Positions 58,263 to 64,000 of a stretch of DNA of 64,000 nt are shown piece after piece. Numbering within the stretch: position 1 is the stretch's first letter; every line of letters starts with the position of its first letter. A program made the translations under genes and the position numbers. The stretch lies in NCBI GenBank assembly GCA_016716605.1, contig JADJWA010000002.1, positions 349,075 to 413,074 of the forward strand, in the 5' to 3' direction. The notes below the pieces were generated by a model. That model worked only from the letters and a program-made list of their open reading frames with translations. It searched no databases and had not been told where the DNA came from. The stretch comes from Flavobacteriales bacterium. Lineage in GTDB: Bacteria > Bacteroidota > Bacteroidia > Flavobacteriales_F > PHOS-HE28.

Positions 58263-58291
58263 TTTGCCCTTCATCCTCGCACCTACCTTCG
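58263..58291 (+). promoter_or_regulatory. Predicted promoter of the TPP-riboswitch transcript
   Basis: TTTG (58263-58266), 17-base spacer, TACCTTCG (58284-58291). Transcription would start near 58297, just before the riboswitch P1 stem. Confidence 0.55.
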
Positions 58292-58303
58292 TCCCGTCTT
58301 GCA

Positions 58304-58374
58304 TCGGGGTGCCCGCCACGCGGCGGTGCTGAGATCACACCCGTTGAACCTGCGCAGGTAATGCTGCGAAGGGA
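58304..58374 (+). promoter_or_regulatory. TPP riboswitch (THI element)
   Basis: Conserved blocks in order: CGGGGTGCC, GCTGAGATCACACCC, GTTGAACCTG, CAGGTAATGCTGCGAAGGGA. The CTGAGA core and GGTAATGC are the TPP pyrimidine and diphosphate sensor loops. It lies 47 bases before the TonB receptor start and should repress it when TPP is plentiful. Confidence 0.93.
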
Positions 58375-58376
58375 AC

Positions 58377-58418
58377 CCGCCTCTGGCGGCACCTCCGTGC
58401 AAGGAAACCAACCGGAGG
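58377..58418 (+). promoter_or_regulatory. Expression platform with Shine-Dalgarno hairpin
   Basis: Two hairpins follow the aptamer: CCGCC-TCT-GGCGG (58377-58389) and CCTCCG (58392-58397) pairing with CGGAGG (58413-58418). The second hides a GGAGG Shine-Dalgarno sequence located 4 bases before ATG 58422. This suggests translational control. Confidence 0.6.
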
Positions 58419-58421
58419 ACC

Positions 58422-60806
58422 ATGCTTCGACTCTTCATTCCATGCTGGATTGCTTTCGCGCCGCTCGGCCTGAACGCTCAGTTGCAGATTGCGGGTACCG
58501 TGCTCGGCGAAGGCGATGCGCCCTTGGCGGGCGCCAACGTGGTGCTCGGCGGTGACCTCGCCTTCGGTGGCGCCACGGATACGCAGGGTCATTTCACGAT
58601 AAGAGGCCTTCGTCCCGGAGACCTGCGCCTGCGCGTGAGCATGGTGGGCTACCAGCGCATCGACACCGTGATTGTCGCGATGGAAGGGATGCCTGATCTG
58701 CTGATCCGCTTAAGCCCCGATGTCATCGCCATGCGTGCGGCCGAGGTCACCGCCCTGCGTGCCAGCGAGCGCTCGCCCTTTGCGCGCACCACGCTCGACC
58801 GCGAGCAGATCGACCGCATCAACACCGGCGTGGACCTGCCCTACTTGCTGGAGCAGCAGCCCGGCGTGGTGTCCACCAGCGATGGCGGCACCGGCATCGG
58901 TTACACCTACATGCGCATCCGCGGCACCGACGCCACGCGCACCAACATCACCGTGAACGGTGTGCCCTTCAACGACCCTGAGAGCCAGGGCGCCTTCTTG
59001 GTGAACATGCCCGACCTGGCCACCAGCGCGGAGGACATCGAGGTGCAGCGCGGCGTTGGCGCCAGCACCAATGGACCTGCTGCCTTCGGCGCGAGCGTGA
59101 ACATCCGGACCACGGCGGTGAAGCGCGCGCCGTGGGGACTGCTCAGCGCCAGCGGCGGCTCCTTCGGCACGCAGCGCTATTCCGCCAGCGCGGGCACGGG
59201 CCTCATCAATGGCCGCTTCAGCCTCGATGCACGATTGTCGTCCATCGCCACCGACGGATATGTCGATCGCGCTTCGGCCGATCTGAAGAGCTACTTCCTG
59301 CAAGGCGCTTGGATCGGCGCGAAGCGCTCGCTGCGTTTCGTCCACTTCCGGGGGAAGGAGGTCACCTACCAGGCCTGGGGCGGCGTGCCGCGCGAGGTGA
59401 TCGACACCAACCGCACCTTCAATCCCTACACCTACGAGAACGAGGTGGACCACTATGACCAGGCGCACCATCAATTGCTCTTCGATCAGCGGCTCGGCGC
59501 GAACGCGACGATGAACCTCACGCTCTTCCGCGTGGATGGCACTGGTTACTTCGAGCAGTTCCGCGAAGCGGATGAGCTGGTGAACTATGGCATCGCGCCA
59601 GCGATCATCAATGGCGATACGGTTTCCACCAGCGACCTCATCCGCAGGCGCTGGCTCGACAACACGCTCATGGGCGCTAACCTCAGCGCTGACCTGAAGC
59701 TCGGCGCGCACCGCCTCTTGCTCGGCGGCAGCTACAGCGACTACCAGGGGCAGCACTTCGGCGAGCTCATCTGGGCCCGCTACGCCGGCACCACCAGCAT
59801 CGGCGACCGGTATTATGACAACGAAGCGAGCAAGACTGACGCAAACGCATTCGCCAAGCTCACCTACGCAGTGCGCAACGGGATCGACCTGTTCGGCGAT
59901 GTGCAGATGCGCCACGTGACGCACCGGTTGGAGATGCTTAATGACGACTTCACGCCAGCCGATCAGACCATCAGCTTCACCTTCTTCAATCCCAAGGCCG
60001 GCGTCCTTTGGCGCGTGCATGATGGCGGACGTGCATATGCATCCATCGCAGTGGGCCAGCGCGAGCCCAACCGGGAGGACCTTCTGGAGACCACACCTGC
60101 GAGTCGGCCGAAGAGCGAGCGCCTGATCGACTACGAACTGGGCTACGACCGGCGCTCCGGACGGCTTAGTGCGGGCATCAACCTCTACTATATGGACTAC
60201 ACCGACCAGCTCGTGCTCACCGGCGAGTTGAACGATGTGGGCGCCGCCCTGCGCACCAATGTGCCGCGCAGCTACCGCGCCGGTGTGGAGCTGATGGGCG
60301 CCGTGCAAGTGGGACGGCGCATCACCTGGCGCGCAAACGCCACATTGAGCCGCAACCGTATCACCGCCTTCACCGAGTATATCGATGATTGGGACAACGG
60401 CGGGCAGCAGGCCTTCACCTACGAGGAGGGCACGCTCGCCTTCTCACCGGCCGTGATTGCCGGGAGCGAAATGGCCCTGCGCATATGGAACAGCGTGGAG
60501 CGCGGCAACGCCGACCTCACCTTCGTCACCAAATACGTGGGGGAACAGTACCTGGACAACAGCGCCAGCGCGGACCGACGCCTCGACGCCTTCGTCGTGA
60601 ACGACCTGCGGGCCAACGTGACGCTGCTGGCAAAGGGCACGCGCGGCATCGATTTCAACCTCACCGTGCGCAACCTCTTCAGTGAGTTGTACGAGAGCAA
60701 CGGCTGGGTGTACAGCTACCAAGCCGACGGGCGGCGACAGGAATTCGTAGGCCTCTATCCGCAGGCGCCGGTGAACGTGCTCGGGGGATTCACCATCCGT
60801 TTCTGA
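58422..60806 (+). CDS. TonB-dependent receptor, predicted thiamine uptake
   Basis: 794 residues. Signal MLRLFIPCWIAFAPLGLNA; a carboxypeptidase-regulatory-like domain (~22-100, AGTVLGEGDAPLAGANVVLG, GHFTIRGLRPGDLRLRVSMV); the plug (~115-215, LEQQPGVVSTSDGG, YMRIRGTDATRTNITVNGVP, VQRGVGASTNGPAAFGASVN); and a C-terminal barrel ending LGGFTIRF. It takes up a substrate across the outer membrane with TonB energy. The upstream TPP riboswitch indicates thiamine or a precursor, as in other Bacteroidota. Confidence 0.93.
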   Translation: MLRLFIPCWIAFAPLGLNAQLQIAGTVLGEGDAPLAGANVVLGGDLAFGGATDTQGHFTIRGLRPGDLRLRVSMVGYQRIDTVIVAMEGMPDLLIRLSPDVIAMRAAEVTALRASERSPFARTTLDREQIDRINTGVDLPYLLEQQPGVVSTSDGGTGIGYTYMRIRGTDATRTNITVNGVPFNDPESQGAFLVNMPDLATSAEDIEVQRGVGASTNGPAAFGASVNIRTTAVKRAPWGLLSASGGSFGTQRYSASAGTGLINGRFSLDARLSSIATDGYVDRASADLKSYFLQGAWIGAKRSLRFVHFRGKEVTYQAWGGVPREVIDTNRTFNPYTYENEVDHYDQAHHQLLFDQRLGANATMNLTLFRVDGTGYFEQFREADELVNYGIAPAIINGDTVSTSDLIRRRWLDNTLMGANLSADLKLGAHRLLLGGSYSDYQGQHFGELIWARYAGTTSIGDRYYDNEASKTDANAFAKLTYAVRNGIDLFGDVQMRHVTHRLEMLNDDFTPADQTISFTFFNPKAGVLWRVHDGGRAYASIAVGQREPNREDLLETTPASRPKSERLIDYELGYDRRSGRLSAGINLYYMDYTDQLVLTGELNDVGAALRTNVPRSYRAGVELMGAVQVGRRITWRANATLSRNRITAFTEYIDDWDNGGQQAFTYEEGTLAFSPAVIAGSEMALRIWNSVERGNADLTFVTKYVGEQYLDNSASADRRLDAFVVNDLRANVTLLAKGTRGIDFNLTVRNLFSELYESNGWVYSYQADGRRQEFVGLYPQAPVNVLGGFTIRF

Positions 60807-60827
60807 GGGGGACTAACCAACGTTCTA

Positions 60828-60858
60828 TTGCGAGCCCGATGGGCGGCCTCTAGCTTGG
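60828..60858 (+). promoter_or_regulatory. Predicted promoter of the 60878 T9SS gene
   Basis: TTG (60828-60830), 20-base spacer, TAGCTTGG (60851-60858), 19 bases before ATG 60878. Confidence 0.5.
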
Positions 60859-60877
60859 CCGATCCAACGCCCTGCCC

Positions 60878-62965
60878 ATGACCCGCCACGTGTTCTTCCT
60901 CGCCTTGGCCATCGGTGGCCTTTCCGCTGCCGCGCAGACCACCTACGACGCCAAGATCCTCGAATACACCGGCCTCCGGTACGCCTGCGATGGCGATGCC
61001 ACGCCGGTGCTGAAGATTCAGAACGTCGGCTCGTCCTCCATGAGCGGCTGCGTGGTGGAGACCTGGAAGAACGGCATCCAGCAGAACTCCTTCGACTGGC
61101 AGCTCGCCATTCCCGCGCCGCAGGGCGAGGTGCGTCAGCCGTCGTTCCCGCCGGTGAACGTGGAGCCCGGCGACGAGCTGGAGTTCCGCATCATCAGCGT
61201 GAACACCATCCCGGACGAGGACCCCGTGGGGAACATCCTTGCGATTGAAATGGACCAAGCGCCCGCCCAGGCCAACGGCGGCGACATGGAGGTGGAAATC
61301 GACTTGGGCGACGACCCCGGCTCCGTCGTCTGGTCGGTCTCCAATGCCTTGAACCAGGTGGTGGCGCAGGGCGGACCCTACGAGGATGCGAACATCACCG
61401 TGACCGAGGAACTGGCGCTGGCGGAGGATGCCTGCTTCACCTTCCGTACGGAGGACTTGAGCCGCAGCGCAGCAGCGAACTCCGTGAAGGTGAAGCGCGC
61501 GGGCAACACGCTCATCAGCGCCAATCCTCAATCGCCCTACAGCAAGGGCCTCACCACCTTGACGGATGGACCTTGCACGAACAACCTGGAGGTGGTCATC
61601 ACCACCGATGACCTCGGCAGCGAGAACCGATGGGAGATCGTGGAGCAGGGGAGCGGTGAGGTGCGCTGCACCGGCGGGCCGTATGCCGATGCGGCGGATA
61701 CTTATACAGAGACCTGCTGCCTGCCCGATGGCTGCTACCTGCTCCGCGTGCATGACGACGGTGGCGATGGCATCGCCGGTGGCGGATACCTCCTGCGGGA
61801 CGAGTCCCATAAGCGCATCATCGACAACACGGGCAACTTCGGCAGCAGCAGCTTCAGCGGCATGAGCGATGCCGACGCGTTCTGCGTGCCCCTCGGCACC
61901 GACCGGCTCATCAGCACAAGCTGCGACAAGCTCGATTGGCGCACCAGCCCCTGCACGCCGGAGTACGTGGTGGCGAATGCCAACCAGGATGTGAGCGACG
62001 AGTACAGCGTCAGCAACGCTACCAGCGGCTACCAGATGTGGTGGTTCGATCCGAATGGCACCTACAGTTTCCGGCGCTTCCAGAGCCACAACACCCCCAA
62101 CGGACTTTCCGCCGGTCCCACGCGCGCCTGCCATTTCAAGCTGAACGCATGGAACGGCAATCAACTGCAGCAAGGCGTACTCTATAACGTTAAGGTGCGC
62201 GGCCGCGTGAACGGGGACTACAATGAATGGGGCCCCGCCTGCCGCCTGATGATCGACAACGCCGCCGCGCAGTGCCCGCGTGCCAAGCTCAATGACATCG
62301 CGGGAAACGCCTACTTCAGCTGCGGCGCCACGCGTCCGATCGCGAGCAACGCCTTTGTGCATGCCCGGCCGGTGCGGCGCATGCTGCCCTCGTGCACGTG
62401 GCTGAACGCGAAGCGCTACCAGTTCCGCTTCCGTTCGGATGGCAACAACCCGCTGTACACCGTGGTGAAGACGGCAAACACCTACTTCGTGAACACCACG
62501 GGCCTGGTCTGCGGCCGCTCCTACGATGTGGATGTTCGGGCGAGCTTCGAGACCAGCGGCACCAACTGGTGCGCCCCCAATGGCGTTGCCCCATGGGGCG
62601 ATGTGTGCCTGCTGACCATCTCCTGCCCGCCCGAAATCGGTGGCAACCAGAACATGGTGGAAGTTGCTTCGACAGGCTCAGCACAATTGCGCATGTACCC
62701 GAACCCGAACCGTGGCGACCAGCTGATGCTGAGCTTGGAGTGGGTGGAGGAGGGCGTGCATAGGGTGAGCGTGGACATCCTGGATGCCTTCGGCAAGCGC
62801 GTGAGCCTGCCTACCGGACAGGCAGGCACGCGCGCAATCGCCACCCAGGGCGGCTTCTTCAACACGGTCATCACGCTCAAAGGTGAGTTGGCGGCCGGCC
62901 TATACCTGGTGAACATCATCGCTGGCGATAAGGTGTACACGGAGCGCCTGGTGATCCAGCCGTAA
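60878..62965 (+). CDS. T9SS type A sorted surface protein, paralogue of the 35236 gene
   Basis: 695 residues with signal MTRHVFFLALAIGGLSAAAQ. The N-terminal ~190 residues differ from the paralogue. From ~220 on it carries the same cassette: CLPDGCYLLRVHDDGGDGIA, GTDRLISTSCDKLDWRTSPC, SGYQMWWFDPNGTYSFRRFQ, CHFKLNAWNGNQLQQGVLYN, NAKRYQFRFRSDGNNPLYTV. The T9SS tail is LRMYPNPNRGDQLMLSL ... TERLVIQP. A short insert LPTGQAG (codons near 62810-62830) is absent from both paralogous copies and is encoded by a palindrome. ASTGSAQ just before the tail is encoded by a CTTCGACAGGCTCAG string. The function of the cassette is unknown. Confidence 0.88.
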   Translation: MTRHVFFLALAIGGLSAAAQTTYDAKILEYTGLRYACDGDATPVLKIQNVGSSSMSGCVVETWKNGIQQNSFDWQLAIPAPQGEVRQPSFPPVNVEPGDELEFRIISVNTIPDEDPVGNILAIEMDQAPAQANGGDMEVEIDLGDDPGSVVWSVSNALNQVVAQGGPYEDANITVTEELALAEDACFTFRTEDLSRSAAANSVKVKRAGNTLISANPQSPYSKGLTTLTDGPCTNNLEVVITTDDLGSENRWEIVEQGSGEVRCTGGPYADAADTYTETCCLPDGCYLLRVHDDGGDGIAGGGYLLRDESHKRIIDNTGNFGSSSFSGMSDADAFCVPLGTDRLISTSCDKLDWRTSPCTPEYVVANANQDVSDEYSVSNATSGYQMWWFDPNGTYSFRRFQSHNTPNGLSAGPTRACHFKLNAWNGNQLQQGVLYNVKVRGRVNGDYNEWGPACRLMIDNAAAQCPRAKLNDIAGNAYFSCGATRPIASNAFVHARPVRRMLPSCTWLNAKRYQFRFRSDGNNPLYTVVKTANTYFVNTTGLVCGRSYDVDVRASFETSGTNWCAPNGVAPWGDVCLLTISCPPEIGGNQNMVEVASTGSAQLRMYPNPNRGDQLMLSLEWVEEGVHRVSVDILDAFGKRVSLPTGQAGTRAIATQGGFFNTVITLKGELAAGLYLVNIIAGDKVYTERLVIQP

Positions 62966-62980
62966 GACGGCACGAACTGC

Positions 62981-63024
62981 ATACGAAGGCCCCGCCAGCC
63001 GTACGGCTGACGGGGCCTTCGTAT
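62981..63024 (+). terminator. Strong hairpin after the 60878 T9SS gene
   Basis: ATACGAAGGCCCCG pairs with CGGGGCCTTCGTAT; an inner CAGCC/GGCTG stem closes the loop. It lies 16 bases past the stop codon. Confidence 0.8.
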
Positions 63025-63323
63025 GCCATTGACGCGAGCAGAGCAACCTCTACCGACGCCCATCCTTCACTTCGGTTGCCCTCGTCGATGATATTTCTTT
63101 ATTCATGGTAACCATGTTGACGTTTCGTCGGGATTATTACTTGACTTGTCGAAACCGCTTCATCTAGCTTTCACGCACTGTTCGCCTATTCAAGGCTCTA
63201 CAGCATCCTGTCTCCGGAATGCAAGGCCGGTTATACAGGTAGAACGGCTCAAGTGAGGAAGAGGGCTCTTGTCAGCGAAACAGGAGGACGCTACCCCCAA
63301 CCACAAGTCCAATCCCATTTGCC
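63025..63323 (+). other. AT-richer intergenic region, no gene seen
   Basis: About 300 bases between the terminator and the last gene. It is noticeably richer in A/T than its surroundings (e.g. GATATTTCTTTATTCATGG) and contains one predicted promoter. Open frames on the minus strand here are short and unlike any family. Confidence 0.6.
63141..63172 (+). promoter_or_regulatory. Possible promoter of the last gene
   Basis: TTG (63141), 21-base spacer, TAGCTTTC (63165-63172). A leader of ~145 bases would result, so a second promoter closer to ATG 63324 is possible. Confidence 0.35.
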
Positions 63324-64000
63324 ATGATGAATCGAGACACTTCCAGAAAAGCGGGTCCAAGAAGCCCGATGCGGTTGATGGTGCCCAGTGCGATGCTATT
63401 GTGCATTGCCCTTTTCGCTCCAAATAATGTCAAAGCCCAGTTCTGCGGCAACGCTTCGAACATGGGTGCCCTAACCCCTGCTCCCGCCGCGGCTGTCCAG
63501 AGCGTTGCTGTTGGGGCAAACGCCAGGCGTTACTGGTCGTTCACCGCGACGGCAGGCTTGGTCTATAACTTCAATACCTGTGCTGCTGCCTCTAACGTGG
63601 ATACCTACTTACGTATCTACAATGGCAATACGACACCTACGGAGTTGACCGCTGATGATGATGGGTGCGGGACTTTCGCATCGCGTTCCTACCTCAATTG
63701 GCTGTGCCCCACAACCGGCACCTACAGGATCTTCGTGACCCGCTACAATAATAATAGTTGCAATGCGTTCGGGAATGCTGTTGGGACAACGCTGTTCTAC
63801 AGCGTCCCCCCGGTAACACCGTTGCCAGCCAACGATAGCTGTCCCGGTACCCCACTTGCATCAGGCACTAGCTGCGTCACCACATCGGGCACCACAATCG
63901 GTGCGACGCAGTCTCTTGCAGCGAACCCTTCCTGCGCTAGCCCCTCCTCGAACGATGTGTGGTACAGCTTCACGGCGACCGGAACTACTCATACAATCAC
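63324..64000 (+). CDS. Secreted multidomain protein, 3' partial
   Basis: 225 codons to the window edge. ATG 63324 (a second ATG follows at once) begins MMNRDTSRKAGPRSPMRLMV; the long basic start and helix MLLCIALFAPNNVKAQ form a signal peptide. Residues ~45-150 form a pre-peptidase-like beta domain (YWSFTATAGLVYNFNTC, VDTYLRIYNGNTTPTELT, DDDGCGTFASRSYLNWLCPT). A second unit starts at ~160 (ANDSCPGTPLASGTSCVTTS), similar to the NDDCANATPL unit of the 35236 protein. Most likely another T9SS substrate; the sorting tail is outside the window. Confidence 0.8.
   Translation, partial: MMNRDTSRKAGPRSPMRLMVPSAMLLCIALFAPNNVKAQFCGNASNMGALTPAPAAAVQSVAVGANARRYWSFTATAGLVYNFNTCAAASNVDTYLRIYNGNTTPTELTADDDGCGTFASRSYLNWLCPTTGTYRIFVTRYNNNSCNAFGNAVGTTLFYSVPPVTPLPANDSCPGTPLASGTSCVTTSGTTIGATQSLAANPSCASPSSNDVWYSFTATGTTHTI

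Noticed and set aside
58710..62362. Minus-strand open frames of 532 and 535 codons
   Set aside because: They lie antisense to the TonB receptor and the 60878 T9SS gene, both of which have clear domains; the antisense products have none.
63190..63463. Short minus-strand frames before and within the last gene
   Set aside because: They overlap the signal peptide region of the plus-strand secreted protein and have no motif or start context.

Overview
The window is high-GC DNA from a member of the Bacteroidota, probably Flavobacteriales-like. The evidence is three secreted proteins with the gliding-motility-type C-terminal domain (CHU_C), several proteins with type IX secretion (T9SS) C-terminal sorting tails, Bacteroidota-only families (DUF3078, MbnP pairs, CcmD-like), and promoters resembling the Bacteroidota TTTG / TAnnTTTG pattern in a GC-shifted form. 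No rRNA, CRISPR array, integrase, transposase or phage gene was seen. Most of the window is ordinary chromosome with short intergenic gaps and ATGA-type overlaps.

Layout. 0-6 kb: end of a GT-C glycosyltransferase, a DUF3078 protein, tRNA-Val, and a minus-strand cluster of two MbnP-like lipoproteins, a predicted outer-membrane protein and a small Cys-motif membrane protein (likely copper-related). 6-12 kb: a CPA1 Na+/H+ antiporter with a bestrophin-like channel, the rpsF-rpsR-rplI operon, nhaD and tRNA-His. 12-16 kb: a polysaccharide operon (GT4 transferase, GINT1-N-like protein, flippase). 16-17 kb: bshB1 plus a glutathione-peroxidase-family gene, a bacillithiol redox pair. 18-26 kb: a long co-directional run ccmB-ccmC-ccmD-like-ccmE-ccmF-DUF2520-KdsC-like-UbiA-maf; CcmE has the CxxxY motif of the variant system I*. 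26-39 kb: a coiled-coil secreted protein, three CHU_C proteins, a class V aminotransferase and a large T9SS protein.

About 38.8-45.2 kb is abnormal. Recognisable genes on both strands (arylsulfotransferase-like; a W-NG-repeat/T9SS protein; the 3' half of a PQQ-type protein) are broken by very frequent frameshifts with abrupt edges. This looks more like an uncorrected assembly segment than gene decay. Next to it, 45.9-50.5 kb holds a propeller sensor kinase and LuxR-type regulator. The two genes downstream share a 30-base element, 27/30 identical, placed directly on a -33 box with identical spacing; this looks like a small two-component regulon.

50.5-64 kb: atpD-atpC, ribF, an LRR protein, pnuC, a lycopene cyclase-domain protein, a T9SS protein, an NadR-like kinase, and a TPP riboswitch with a predicted Shine-Dalgarno-sequestering hairpin in front of a TonB-dependent receptor. 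A further T9SS protein follows, paralogous to the one at 35-39 kb, and finally the start of another secreted protein. GGTTGA/TCAACC-rich repeats recur in five intergenic gaps.
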